A stretch of DNA of 28,702 bases from an uncultured Coriobacteriales bacterium (GCA_903789505.1 CAIFEU010000004.1:1-28702); one strand, 5' to 3'; positions 9,575 through 18,097 are shown, counted from the first letter of the stretch. Translations and numbers: made by a program. The notes: a model not told the origin generated them from the sequence alone.

Positions 9575-9650
9575 CGCCCCGAGTGCCCCGGGCCCCCGCG
9601 CGCCCCGAGCCCGCGGCGGGCGGGGCCACCGGGGTGCCGGGGCGGCCGCG

Positions 9651-10184
9651 TCACGCGGTCAGGGACAGCCCCAGCTCGTAGGCCTGCTGGAGCGCGGGGC
9701 TCTGGCGCGCGCTGCCCTTCTCGACCATGTTGGGGGCGGTGACGATGCCCTTGTCCTCCCACTTCAGGTAGGATGTCATCGCCTTGTACTGGGCGATTGC
9801 CGCGTCGTAGACGTGGTCGGCGCCGGAGTTCAGCAGCAGCGCCGTCTTGTCGAGGTGGAAGCCGACGCTGGCCTTCGCGTACATGCGGTCGATCGCGGCC
9901 TTCAGCTGCGCGGTGATGTCGAACCAGTAGATGGGCGAGGAGAGCACCAGCATGTCGGTCTCGTCGAGCTTGGCGAGGATGTCCTGCATGTCGTCCTGCT
10001 GGACGCACTGGCCGCCGTGCGAGAAGCAGTACTTGCACGCCAGGCACCCGCCGATCTTCTTTCCGCGCAGGTTGACGACCTCGACCTCGTTGCCTGCCTC
10101 CTCGGCGCCCTTCCTGAACGCCTCGGACAGGATTTCGGTGTTCCCGTTCGCCCGCGGGCTGCCGTTCAGAACCAGAATCCTCAT
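9651..10184 (-). CDS. Flavodoxin-fold NAD(P)H-dependent oxidoreductase
   Basis: A 177-residue protein of the NADPH-dependent FMN reductase/flavodoxin-like family. The N-terminal strand and phosphate loop MRILVLNGSPRANGNT are typical of FMN binding. GCLACKYCF (about 47-55) and a further Cys near 60 match the Cys-containing subfamily often annotated as iron-sulfur flavoproteins. SSPIYWFDITAQLKAAIDR is the conserved second flavin-contacting block. It probably uses NAD(P)H to reduce small electron acceptors in the cytoplasm; the substrate cannot be read. ATG 10184 has GGAGAGG about 10 nt upstream. It is transcribed alone on the minus strand, and an 11-G run lies about 80 nt upstream. Confidence 0.88.
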   Translation of the reverse strand: MRILVLNGSPRANGNTEILSEAFRKGAEEAGNEVEVVNLRGKKIGGCLACKYCFSHGGQCVQQDDMQDILAKLDETDMLVLSSPIYWFDITAQLKAAIDRMYAKASVGFHLDKTALLLNSGADHVYDAAIAQYKAMTSYLKWEDKGIVTAPNMVEKGSARQSPALQQAYELGLSLTA

Positions 10185-10262
10185 CGCCCCGCGCCTCTCC
10201 CGTGTTCTTAAGCGCTGGCCTGGGCGCCGGCGCCCGCGCGGTCGCCCTGCGCCCCGCCGCCC

Positions 10263-10273
10263 GGGGGGGGGGG
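10263..10273. repeat. G11 homopolymer run
   Basis: Eleven consecutive G residues lie in the 187-nt gap between the MazG-like gene and the oxidoreductase gene, 79 nt upstream of the oxidoreductase start. Runs of this length are prone to slipped-strand length change. Nothing else recognisable is present in this gap. Confidence 0.85.
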
Positions 10274-10371
10274 CCGGCGCGGCGGCGAGGTGACGGAGGC
10301 GCGCCCGCCTGCCGGCACGCCCCGCATGATTTTAGGCCACGTCGCGCCCCAGGCCCGCGGGCCCCTCGCCA

Positions 10372-10710
10372 TCAGCGCGCGTCATCGGTGGCCGAGCCGT
10401 CGCAGCCCAGGCTCGCAGACCTCTCCCTGAGGAACGCCTCGACGCACCCGTCGAAGTCGATGTCGCAGCGCTGGGCGAGGACGGCGAGCCACCACACGCA
10501 CTCGCCGATCTTGGCGTCCAGGTCGAAGCCGTCGTCGACGGGCCAGCGCCCCTCGTGCGCCATGACGTGGCGCGCCACCACTCCCGCGTCGGTCATGAAC
10601 GCCAGCGCGTCCTCCTCCGTGCTCCACTTCGAGCCGTGGATGCTGAGCTCGAGCCCGTGATACGCCTCGCGTATCGCCACCGAGCGGTCCGCCACCTCTT
10701 GCAGGTCCAT
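10372..10710 (-). CDS. MazG-like pyrophosphohydrolase-family protein
   Basis: A 112-residue all-helical protein resembling the MazG-like superfamily, which includes nucleotide pyrophosphohydrolases. The helical block DAKIGECVWWLAVLAQRCDI carries the Glu and the aromatic pattern seen in such proteins, followed by an Asp-containing helix (DFDGCVEAFLRER). The size suits a single MazG-like domain. ATG 10710 is preceded by AGGAGGA. It lies 44 nt after the permease gene on the same strand, so the two are probably co-transcribed. The nucleotide substrate and even catalytic competence are uncertain. Confidence 0.65.
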   Translation of the reverse strand: MDLQEVADRSVAIREAYHGLELSIHGSKWSTEEDALAFMTDAGVVARHVMAHEGRWPVDDGFDLDAKIGECVWWLAVLAQRCDIDFDGCVEAFLRERSASLGCDGSATDDAR

Positions 10711-10754
10711 GCGCCTCGGTCCTCCTTCTCGGTGTCCGCCTCTCGCCCGCGCCC

Positions 10755-12206
10755 CTACTCGGTGGCGTTGACGTCGATCTCCATCGGGTCGACGAGCGTG
10801 CCCTGCCTGTCCTTGTGCGCGGCGTATGCGTACCCGACGACCCCGACGACGATGAGCAGCACCGGCAGGTTGTTCATCACGACGTTGTCGTAGCCCGTAA
10901 GCAGCGAGAAGTTCATCAGCACGAGCACCAGGATGTAGAGCAGCCCGAGGCTCGCCAGCGCCGGCGCGATGACGGTCGTCCAGGGGTTGCGCTCGTAGCC
11001 GGGCTCCCCGCGGTGACGGGCGAAGTACGGGATGAACGACGTCGCCGCGAGGAACTCCACGAGGATGATGCCCGAGACGGCGATCGCCGAGAAGATCGCG
11101 GCGCCCTGCAGGTACGGGTCCAGGCCGAAGGCGGCGTAGCACACGACGACCGCCACGCCCACGACCAGCAGGACGAGCCCCGCGACGTAGGGCGACTTGG
11201 AGCGCTTGGACGTGACCGCGAGCTGGCGCGGGAGCAGGCCGTTGCGACCGAACGCGTAGAGGTAGCGCGACGCCATGTTGTGCGACGACAGCCAGGCTGC
11301 GAAGAAGCTCGTGATGAAGAGCCAGTCGTAGATCGTCCCGAAGACGCCGCCCAGCTCGCCGGTGGACAGGTTGTACCAGATGTTGCCCGCCTCGTCGCCC
11401 TGCGACGCCGCCACGATCGCGTCGCCGCCCATCGCGGCGATGCCCGCCCACGACGAGAGCACGTAGATGGCCATGATCAGGACGACCGCAACGTAGGTGG
11501 CACGCTTGACCGTGCGCTTGGGGTCCTTGGCCTCCTCGCCGAAGATCGCCGTGGCCTCAAACCCTATGAAGCACAGGAACGCGAATGCGAAGCCCAGGCC
11601 GGGCGCGCCGCTGAAGAGGCTGTCGAACGAGAAGCAGTCCAGCGTGAACGCCCCGGGGCCATGGTGCACCAGGATGGCGACGTCGAGCGTCGCCAGAACG
11701 AGGATCTCGCAGGTCAGAAACACCATCAGGACCTTCGCACCCGCCTCGATGCCGAGGTACCCCAGCAGGTAGACCAGGGCGTAGAGCACCAGCGAGCACA
11801 CCCACCAGGGGACGTCGACCCCGAAGGTGTTCTGGATGGTCGACGCGGTGAAGTAGCCGCTCGCCGTGGAGCAATACAGCGTCAGGATGCTGTACGAGAC
11901 GGTCGCCACGTACCCGGCCGCCGCACCGAAGCGCTTGCCCTCGCCCGCGCTGATGTAGGCGTAGAACGCGCCCGCGTTGGTGATGTGGCGGCTCACCGCC
12001 GTGTACCCCACGGAGAAGACGAGCAGCAGCACGCCGATCAGCAGGAAGTCGAACGGTGCGGCGATTCCGTTGCCGAGACCGATGACCAGGGGCGTGTTGC
12101 CTGCGACCGCCCCGAGCGGCGCCGCCGCCGCAATGACCATGAACACCAGGGGGAGGGTGCCGATGGCGCCCTTCTTGAGCTGCGTGTCCCCAGAGGGTTG
12201 CGCCAT
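10755..12206 (-). CDS. APC-family amino acid permease
   Basis: A 483-residue integral membrane transporter with about 12 hydrophobic helices. The first helix region, GTLPLVFMVIAAAAPLGAVA, and the later FIGFEATAIFGEEAKDPKR are hallmarks of the amino acid-polyamine-organocation (APC) superfamily: the unwound first helix and the conserved loop after helix 6. The substrate cannot be deduced. ATG 12206 has TTGGAG 6 nt upstream and precedes the first helix by a normal short hydrophilic tail; the frame extends to 12374 but that part is GC-rich and non-coding in character. It is followed by the MazG-like gene, and a 770-nt gap containing repeats lies upstream. Confidence 0.92.
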   Translation of the reverse strand: MAQPSGDTQLKKGAIGTLPLVFMVIAAAAPLGAVAGNTPLVIGLGNGIAAPFDFLLIGVLLLVFSVGYTAVSRHITNAGAFYAYISAGEGKRFGAAAGYVATVSYSILTLYCSTASGYFTASTIQNTFGVDVPWWVCSLVLYALVYLLGYLGIEAGAKVLMVFLTCEILVLATLDVAILVHHGPGAFTLDCFSFDSLFSGAPGLGFAFAFLCFIGFEATAIFGEEAKDPKRTVKRATYVAVVLIMAIYVLSSWAGIAAMGGDAIVAASQGDEAGNIWYNLSTGELGGVFGTIYDWLFITSFFAAWLSSHNMASRYLYAFGRNGLLPRQLAVTSKRSKSPYVAGLVLLVVGVAVVVCYAAFGLDPYLQGAAIFSAIAVSGIILVEFLAATSFIPYFARHRGEPGYERNPWTTVIAPALASLGLLYILVLVLMNFSLLTGYDNVVMNNLPVLLIVVGVVGYAYAAHKDRQGTLVDPMEIDVNATE

Positions 12207-12483
12207 GTGAGCTCCAATCGCCGTGCGTCCAGAAACGTCGAGCGGGCAGGAGGCGGGCGAGCGGGTTCCCCTCGCGGGCGGGAGCGCGGGCGAGCCCGCC
12301 CCCACGCGTAGGCAGCCCGCCTCCGCGCGCGGGGGGGCGCCCGAACGCGCCATGCACACTCGGGGCCACATCATGGCGCGCGTTCGTTTCGAGGAGCTTT
12401 CAGGTTTGAGAAAAGAGGCAATTGCGATGGCGCTGCCGCGCAGGGGGCGCGGGCAGGGGCGCGGGCGCGGGCACGAGCGCGCC

Positions 12484-12574
12484 CGGGAGCACCGGGGGCG
12501 CGGGGAGGGCGGGAGAACCAGACGACCGCCGACTGGATGGACGTCGGGAGCACCGGGGGCGCGGGGAGGGCGGG
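12484..12574. repeat. 30-nt perfect direct repeat, 61-nt period
   Basis: The 30 bases at 12484-12513 recur exactly at 12545-12574. They begin with CGGGAGCACCGGGGGCGC and end GGGAGGGCGGG. The surrounding 12207-12976 gap has very high GC, no plausible gene, this repeat, inverted-repeat copy A and a terminator-like hairpin. Confidence 0.8.
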
Positions 12575-12644
12575 CTCCCGTGGGCGGGGGTGCAGGCAGG
12601 TGGACGGGGCTTCGGGGCGCGACCCGCCGGCCGGATGGCGGAAT

Positions 12645-12796
12645 CTGGCTGGAAAGGGGGGTTGGGGACGTCTCCCGGAGGCCGCCCCTGCGGGCACCCG
12701 CCCCTCGGCGGGACGTCGCCCCAGGTCAGCGGGCCGTGCGCATTACGGGGCTCGCGGAAGGGCCCCGGGGCGGCGTCCCCAACCCCCGTCTGCCGA
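12645..12796. repeat. Inverted-repeat element, copy A
   Basis: An imperfect palindrome of about 150 nt lies between the permease and flavoprotein genes. The left arm has CTGGCTGGAAA then GGGTTGGGGACG (about 12645-12670); the right arm has GCGTCCCCAACCCCCG (about 12773-12788). The stem continues inward with GCCGCCCC pairing with GGGGCGGC. The interior matches copy B: a CGGAG bulge on the left, CCCAGGTCA in the middle, and TTACG-G-G-CTC-CGGAAGGG on the right. Copies A and B differ at many positions, yet pairing in the arms is kept. Confidence 0.65.
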
Positions 12797-12929
12797 CACG
12801 GGCGGGGCGCGGGCCGGCGTCCCGCCGCCGCGCAGGCGCACCGCCCACGGGCGTCCCGCCGGCGCGCAGGCATGCCCCTCCGGCCAGCACTCACCCGCAC
12901 GCCTCCCTCCGCTCCACCTGCACAGCAAC

Positions 12930-12968
12930 CCGACCCCGCCCGCCGCGCGGGCGGCCGGGCGGGGTCGG
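12930..12968 (-). terminator. Strong GC hairpin after the flavoprotein gene
   Basis: CCGACCCCGCCC (12930-12941) and GGGCGGGGTCGG (12957-12968) form a perfect 12-bp stem starting 9 nt beyond the flavoprotein stop codon. There is no T run, so it may work as a pause, an RNA 3'-end stabiliser or a U-less terminator. Confidence 0.55.
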
Positions 12969-12976
12969 CAAGGTCG

Positions 12977-14773
12977 CTACAGCTCGGCGAGGTCGCGCCC
13001 GAGCAGGTAGGACAGGGTCCCGCACACGGCGCCGAGGTTCTGGCCGGGCATCACGAAGTTGTAGCTGTTGGCGTAGAAGTCGCCGGTCATGATGCCGGTG
13101 TTGTACAGGCCCTCAATGGGCTGGTCGTCCTCGTCGCAGACGCGCATCTTGTCGTCGGTGCGCAGGCCGCCGCACACGGTGAGGAACGTGGCGCCGACGC
13201 TCTTCGTGGCGTAGAAGGGCGGGGTGTCGATGGGGTAGAGCACGTCGGGGTTCACGTGGAACTCCTCGTCAAGGCCGTTCTTGGCGTACTCGTTGTAGCG
13301 CTTGATGGACTCCAGGGCCGCGTCCTTGTCGATGCCCTCCATCTGCGCGACGAGGTCCTCCAGGGTGTCGGCCTTCCAGTACTGCGTCGAGGAACCGATG
13401 CCGTCGGACTTGCCCGCCTCGGCGTTCTTGTCCCAGCCCGCGATCAGCTCGTCGGGCGACAGCGGCATGATGCCGTTCTCGTTGTCGACGCAGCAGCCGA
13501 ACTGGTCCCACTCGTCCTGCGTGTAGGCGTAGTTCACGTCCCACACCGCGAACGCCGTCTGCTCGGGCAGCATCATCTTGGCCATGGCGCCGTACGCGAA
13601 GTTCGTGACCTCGTTCATGTAGCGCTGCCCGTGGATGTCGAGGTTGATGCCCCAGAAGTTGGAGATTACGCCGTGGGCGGGGCCGACGGCGCCGCCGTTG
13701 ATCATCGCGGCGCAGGGGTCGGTCTTCTGCCAGGCGGCGCCGACCCAGAGTCCCATCTTCTGCCCGTCGCCCGGCATCAGGCCGTCGTAGGCGAGCTCGA
13801 CGTCGTAGTTGATGTTGTCCCAGGTGATGTAGTCCTTGAAGTTCTTGTACGCCAGCGGGCAGTACCGCGCCATCATGTCGCGGTCCTTGGAGAAGTCACC
13901 GGTCGCGAGCACGATGGCCTTGTTCGCCACGTACTTGACGTAGTCGCCGTCGGCGTTCTGGGCCACGACGGCGCTCACGCGGCCGGTGTTGTCGTCGTCG
14001 CGGATGAGGTAGAGCGCCTTGGTGGAGTAGTCGATGTGGCCACCGAGGTCGTCGGTGAAGGTGTCGGCGTACGCCTGCGCCTCGAGCGGCGCGCCGAACA
14101 GCGCCCCGAAGGGCTGCTCGTCGTTGTAGAAGTTGTGGGACGCGGGCGGGATCTCGATGATGCCGTCAGGGTCGGGGAAGCCCGGCTCCAGGGAGCACTT
14201 GAGCCCCTTCTTCTCCATCAGGTCGATGGTCCAGTCGATCGACTCGGCGGAATGGTTGATCCAGCGCTCCCACTTCTTCTTGTCCATGAAGTAGGTGCCG
14301 GCGGTCTGCTCGGCCTTGACGATCTTGCGCGCGAGCTCGGGGTCGTACTCGATGCCCTTCGCCTTCTGATACTTGGAGCCGATGGCGTGGTTGGAGCCGC
14401 CGCGGCTGATGGGCATCGTCGAGGCGGAGAACACGATGACGTCGGCGCCCTTCTCGGCGGCCGAGACCGCGGTGCACAGGCCGGCCATGCCGGCGCCCAC
14501 CACCACGATGTCGTGCGTGTAGGTCTCCTTAATCTGGCTCTCGGGCACCGGGTCCGGCGGGACCATGAACGACCAGGTCGCCTCGGCCGCCTTGTCGGCG
14601 GTCATCACGTCGGACGAGCCCGCTGACGCCGCCTTGCCCGCGGCGGACGCGCCGTCCTTCGAAGCCTCCTTGGCCAGCGCCTCCCCCGACATCGCGGCGG
14701 CACCGGCGCCCGTCGCCACGACCGCGGTCGCCGCCCCGGCACCCCTCAGGAAGTCCCTGCGATTGAGCTCCAT
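12977..14773 (-). CDS. Tat-exported FAD-dependent fumarate reductase-like flavoprotein
   Basis: A 598-residue flavoprotein of the FAD-binding-2/fumarate reductase family. MELNRRDFLRGAGAATAV is a textbook twin-arginine signal, so it acts outside the cytoplasmic membrane. The Rossmann motif DIVVVGAGMAGLCTAVSAAE (about residue 107) binds FAD, and SRGGSNHA is the conserved next block; the C-terminal FAD cap is NFVMPGQNLGAVCGT. No CxxCH haem site and no FMN-binding domain is present, so electrons must come from a separate partner. In Coriobacteriia such proteins reduce fumarate-like or host- and diet-derived substrates as terminal acceptors; the substrate here cannot be read. ATG 14773 follows GAAGGGGGATTCGC. 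The regulator gene immediately upstream and the palindrome at 14865 suggest dedicated control. Confidence 0.9.
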   Translation of the reverse strand: MELNRRDFLRGAGAATAVVATGAGAAAMSGEALAKEASKDGASAAGKAASAGSSDVMTADKAAEATWSFMVPPDPVPESQIKETYTHDIVVVGAGMAGLCTAVSAAEKGADVIVFSASTMPISRGGSNHAIGSKYQKAKGIEYDPELARKIVKAEQTAGTYFMDKKKWERWINHSAESIDWTIDLMEKKGLKCSLEPGFPDPDGIIEIPPASHNFYNDEQPFGALFGAPLEAQAYADTFTDDLGGHIDYSTKALYLIRDDDNTGRVSAVVAQNADGDYVKYVANKAIVLATGDFSKDRDMMARYCPLAYKNFKDYITWDNINYDVELAYDGLMPGDGQKMGLWVGAAWQKTDPCAAMINGGAVGPAHGVISNFWGINLDIHGQRYMNEVTNFAYGAMAKMMLPEQTAFAVWDVNYAYTQDEWDQFGCCVDNENGIMPLSPDELIAGWDKNAEAGKSDGIGSSTQYWKADTLEDLVAQMEGIDKDAALESIKRYNEYAKNGLDEEFHVNPDVLYPIDTPPFYATKSVGATFLTVCGGLRTDDKMRVCDEDDQPIEGLYNTGIMTGDFYANSYNFVMPGQNLGAVCGTLSYLLGRDLAEL

Positions 14774-14838
14774 GCGAATCCCCCTTCGGCTCGATGGCAC
14801 CCGGCGCCCACCCCGCCGGCACCGGGCATGACACCTCG

Positions 14839-14885
14839 AACGTAGCATCGGGAGGGGGAAGCGCGTTCATCCAGATTGCATGAAC
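14839..14885 (-). promoter_or_regulatory. Flavoprotein promoter with GTTCAT-N9-ATGAAC palindrome
   Basis: In the 130-nt gap between the regulator and the flavoprotein gene, GTTCAT (14865-14870) and ATGAAC (14880-14885) form a perfect inverted repeat with a 9-nt spacer. TACGTT (14844-14839) could be a -10 box with no good -35. The palindrome centre would then lie about 40-43 nt upstream of the start of transcription, the usual place for an activator that touches RNA polymerase. The adjacent LuxR-type protein is the obvious candidate ligand. Confidence 0.5.
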
Positions 14886-14903
14886 CCGGTTGGTGCAGGT
14901 CGT

Positions 14904-16493
14904 CTACCTGGCATTTCGTCTTGTCGTCGCGGCGGGCGCCGCCGAGCGGCGCGCCGTGAGTCCCGCGGCGGTGGCCTCGACGAGGTCGATCAGCTCCTGC
15001 CGGCCGTGGACGTCGAGCGAGGCGTAGAGCCGCTGGACGTGGGAGCGCACGGTGTTGCGCGAGACGCCGAGTGCGTCGGCGATGACGCCCGTGTCGCGGC
15101 CGCGCGCGAGGGGCTCGAGGACGTCCGCCTCGCGCGGGGTCAGGTCGAAGCGCTCGCGCAGCTCGTCGCACGCGAGCGCGATGGAATCTGCGACGCCCAC
15201 GCCGCCCTCCGCTATGGGCGGCTGCCCGGCGGCATCGGCGCCCTCCACCCCGGAATCGCCCGGAGCCCGGGGCGCAGCGACCGCCGCCCGCTCGGCGCCG
15301 GGCCGCACGTGCGCCGCCCGACCGTGCCACGCGACCGCGAGGGCCACCGCCGAGAGCCCCCAGAGCAGCAGCGCCATGACGGCGACGACCTGGAACTGCC
15401 GGGGATAGCCGCTCGACCCCACCACGCCGGCCACCGCTCCCCCGACGATCTGCGCGAGGTACGTGAATGCCGCGAACACGCCGTACGCGACCCCCAGCCC
15501 CACCCCGTGCCTGCGTGCGAGCTCGATGGCGAGCGTCATCATGAGGATTGACGCGACCCCGAAGACGAAGCATCCCAGCGCGAGCACGAACCCCTGGAAC
15601 CAGAAGTTCCAGAACGGGAACAGGAAGAGCGAAACGACGATGAGCGGCGTCAGGACCAGGAACGTCGCGGGAATCGTGACGCGCACGCGCAGCCCGAACC
15701 ACAGGAGCGCGAGCACCCCCGCCGCCGCGGCGTTCGCCAGCTGGTACAGGACGAGCTTCAGCCCGTCGCTCATGGTCCCGAGCATCGCGAACTGGCAGGT
15801 GGCGGGCCCTATGACCCCCACCATCATGATGCAGGCGAGGGAGGGCCACGCATCGCCCCAGAACGCCCTCAGCCCCCGGCGGGCCGTCACGCCCGATGCG
15901 GGCGCCGCCATAGGCTCGGGGATGAGCCTGCCCGCGACGAGCAGCGACGCCATGCACGCCGGCACGAGCGCGAGCGTGATCGGGTACATGATGAAGCCGC
16001 CGCACAGGAAGACGATCAGCAGGTAGGGGACGCAGGCGAGCACGCTCGCCAGCAGGAGCGCCTTCACCGCGCGCCCCTCCCCCATGGTCGACAGGCTGAA
16101 CTCCCAGCAGACGAACGCGAGCGCGCCTCCAGAGCCGAGCAGCACGCCGGCGAGCTCGAACGATGGGAAGCCGGAGGGAAGCAGGCCCGTCCCGCGCGCC
16201 GAGCAGGCGCAGAGCAGGGAGAGCGAGCCCAGGGCAAGCAGTGCGCAGGCAAGAGACGTCGGGCGGCGCCGGGACAGCAGGGGGAACCGCAGCGCGGCGA
16301 GCCCGTACGCCGCGAACGTCAGGACGTTGGTGGCCAGGCACCACGAGCGCATCCTGCTGGCCGTCCAGGGCCAGGCGGTCTCTGAGCTGAGGATGGAGTC
16401 GACGCCCCACAGCGTGAAGGTGTTGAGCGCCAGCATCAGGGAAAAGCCGACGGCGCAGATGCCGACCTCCCTGGCGGCAGAATCGTTTCGCAT
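14904..16493 (-). CDS. Membrane-anchored LuxR-type regulator (12 TM plus HTH)
   Basis: A 529-residue one-component regulator. Residues 1 to about 400 form about 12 hydrophobic helices, resembling an MFS-like fold, and probably sense a ligand at or in the membrane. A variable linker follows, then a C-terminal LuxR HTH: FDLTPREADVLEPLARG, GVIADALGVSRNTVRSH and VQRLYASLDVHGRQELIDLV. This architecture is characteristic of Coriobacteriia, where such genes often sit beside the reductase they control. The flavoprotein gene starts 130 nt downstream on the same strand. ATG 16493 has a modest RBS (CAGGGC). TATACT (16549-16544) may be its own -10 box. Confidence 0.9.
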   Translation of the reverse strand: MRNDSAAREVGICAVGFSLMLALNTFTLWGVDSILSSETAWPWTASRMRSWCLATNVLTFAAYGLAALRFPLLSRRRPTSLACALLALGSLSLLCACSARGTGLLPSGFPSFELAGVLLGSGGALAFVCWEFSLSTMGEGRAVKALLLASVLACVPYLLIVFLCGGFIMYPITLALVPACMASLLVAGRLIPEPMAAPASGVTARRGLRAFWGDAWPSLACIMMVGVIGPATCQFAMLGTMSDGLKLVLYQLANAAAAGVLALLWFGLRVRVTIPATFLVLTPLIVVSLFLFPFWNFWFQGFVLALGCFVFGVASILMMTLAIELARRHGVGLGVAYGVFAAFTYLAQIVGGAVAGVVGSSGYPRQFQVVAVMALLLWGLSAVALAVAWHGRAAHVRPGAERAAVAAPRAPGDSGVEGADAAGQPPIAEGGVGVADSIALACDELRERFDLTPREADVLEPLARGRDTGVIADALGVSRNTVRSHVQRLYASLDVHGRQELIDLVEATAAGLTARRSAAPAATTRRNAR

Positions 16494-16580
16494 GGATGCC
16501 CTGCCCCCCAAATCGCACGGGCCCGCGCACACGACGAACATCGAGTATATCCCATGCCGCGACCCGCCGGAGCCGCCCCC

Positions 16581-18032
16581 CTACCGCACAGGCGCGCCGC
16601 CCACCATCTCGATGACCTCGCGCTGCGAGTGGACGCCGAGCTTGCGGTAGATGTGCCGCACGTGCGTCTTGGCGGTGTTCTGGCTGATGACCAGGCGCTG
16701 CTGGATCTGCGGGCCGCTCTGGCCGCAGGCGAGCAGCTCCAGCACGTCGCGCTCGCGGTCGGTGAGGCCGTAGCGCTCGGCAATCGCCGCGCACGCGCGC
16801 CTCACCTCCTCGCCCGAGGTCTCGCGCGCGTCGAGCTCAATCGCCGGCCGGATCGACCGGAACGCCTCGGTGAACGAGAACCCGCGCAGCCCCACCAGCA
16901 CGTACCCCACCAGGGCGGTCGCGGCGATCGTGTTGACGACGTTGAGCCCGTGCTCATGCAGCCCGCCCGACACGTCGGCCAGCCCCACGACAAAGCTGCC
17001 GGCGCCGATCGCGAACGCCTGCAGAACGTAGCAGATGCTCAGCGACCACAGCGCGCCGGTCGGGTTCGCCATGCCCACGCTGGCCATCGAGATCCACAGC
17101 AGCATCCAGGCGAACGACGCCCCGGCGATCGCGAGCACGTCGGACGCCATCGTCTCGGCGGTCGAGAGCGGGCGCAGCAGGAAGCTCGCGAGCATCGCTA
17201 GGGTCGCGACGCACAGCAGCACGTCCTCGGTCTGGCGCGCGCGATGGGAGAGCAGCCACGCACCCCCGGCGCAGATCACGAGCGCCGTGACCAGCGTCGA
17301 CCCCAGGCTGAAAATCGTGAACCGCTCCGCGAGCACGATCGCGTGCAGGAACTCGAACAGCGCCACCAGGATCACGAGCTTGTGGCCGGGCGTCAGGAAC
17401 GAGTCGGGGTTGGTCGTCGCGAGGCGCTCGACCGACACCTGCATGTGCGCGCGTTTGAGGAACGGCACGCCGTACAGGTGCGTCGCGACGACGAGCGCCA
17501 CCGTGACGGCGCACACGACGATTACCGAGACCGGCAAGCTGATGTCGGGGATGGCGCACCGCAGCGCCGCCCCGACCGCCTCGCCGCACACGGCCGCCGT
17601 GACCAGGTCGTGCCGGTTGCCCAGCGCGCACAGCGCGATCCCCACCATGATGACCGGCCAGGTCCCGCCGAGGCTGAACGCCAGCACCGCGCCGGCGACG
17701 GTCACCGGCGCGCTCTGCAGGCTCAGCCCCACCACGAGCAGCGCCGTCCCGCAGACGGTCGCCACGACCGTCGCGATGCCGAACGCCAGCGGGTGCACCA
17801 GCCGCGGGAAGCGCCAGGCGATGAACGCGATCAGCCCGTAGCACGCCATCGAGGCGATTGTCTGCATGTCGACGGCGAGCGGGCACACCTCGCGCATCGC
17901 CGGGAAGGAGTTTCCGCACTGCACCCAGATGCGCACCGAGCACAGCACCATCGCGGCGACGGCCACGATGAGCCTGGATATGCGCCCGGCCGTCCACACG
18001 TCTGGCGTCACCGACGAAGGCTCGGCCGTCAT
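16581..18032 (-). CDS. Second membrane-anchored LuxR-type regulator
   Basis: A 483-residue protein with the same plan as its downstream neighbour: about 12 hydrophobic helices (residues about 15-395), then a C-terminal LuxR HTH with YGLTDRERDVLELLACG, QIQQRLVISQNTAKTH and VRHIYRKLGVHSQREVIEMV. The two regulators are clearly different in sequence, so this is not a recent duplication. It ends 87 nt before the next regulator gene. The frame is open to 18164, but ATG 18032 is chosen because the first helix follows; its RBS is just a G-rich stretch. ATG 18062 is possible. It diverges from the ygiD-like gene and may control it, itself or the flavoprotein. Confidence 0.88.
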   Translation of the reverse strand: MTAEPSSVTPDVWTAGRISRLIVAVAAMVLCSVRIWVQCGNSFPAMREVCPLAVDMQTIASMACYGLIAFIAWRFPRLVHPLAFGIATVVATVCGTALLVVGLSLQSAPVTVAGAVLAFSLGGTWPVIMVGIALCALGNRHDLVTAAVCGEAVGAALRCAIPDISLPVSVIVVCAVTVALVVATHLYGVPFLKRAHMQVSVERLATTNPDSFLTPGHKLVILVALFEFLHAIVLAERFTIFSLGSTLVTALVICAGGAWLLSHRARQTEDVLLCVATLAMLASFLLRPLSTAETMASDVLAIAGASFAWMLLWISMASVGMANPTGALWSLSICYVLQAFAIGAGSFVVGLADVSGGLHEHGLNVVNTIAATALVGYVLVGLRGFSFTEAFRSIRPAIELDARETSGEEVRRACAAIAERYGLTDRERDVLELLACGQSGPQIQQRLVISQNTAKTHVRHIYRKLGVHSQREVIEMVGGAPVR

Positions 18033-18075
18033 CGCACACCCCCCCAGATTCGCCTTCCCCATCCATCCGGGGGCA

Positions 18076-18097
18076 TCGTACCACCGCAGGGGTACGA
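18076..18097. promoter_or_regulatory. Palindrome TCGTACC-N8-GGTACGA
   Basis: A perfect inverted repeat with 7-bp arms (18076-18082 and 18091-18097) lies 44-65 nt upstream of the second LuxR-type gene, in its divergent gap with the dioxygenase gene. It suits binding of an HTH dimer, perhaps for autoregulation. The rest of 18033-18385 is GC-rich and has no convincing promoter or gene. Confidence 0.45.

Noticed and set aside
10188..10374. Terminator after the MazG-like gene
   Set aside because: GGCCCGCGGGCC can pair, but there is no T run and such GC palindromes are frequent here.
12422..14626. 734-residue plus-strand frame opposite the flavoprotein gene
   Set aside because: Low-complexity shadow of the reductase; the minus strand has clear FAD and Tat motifs.
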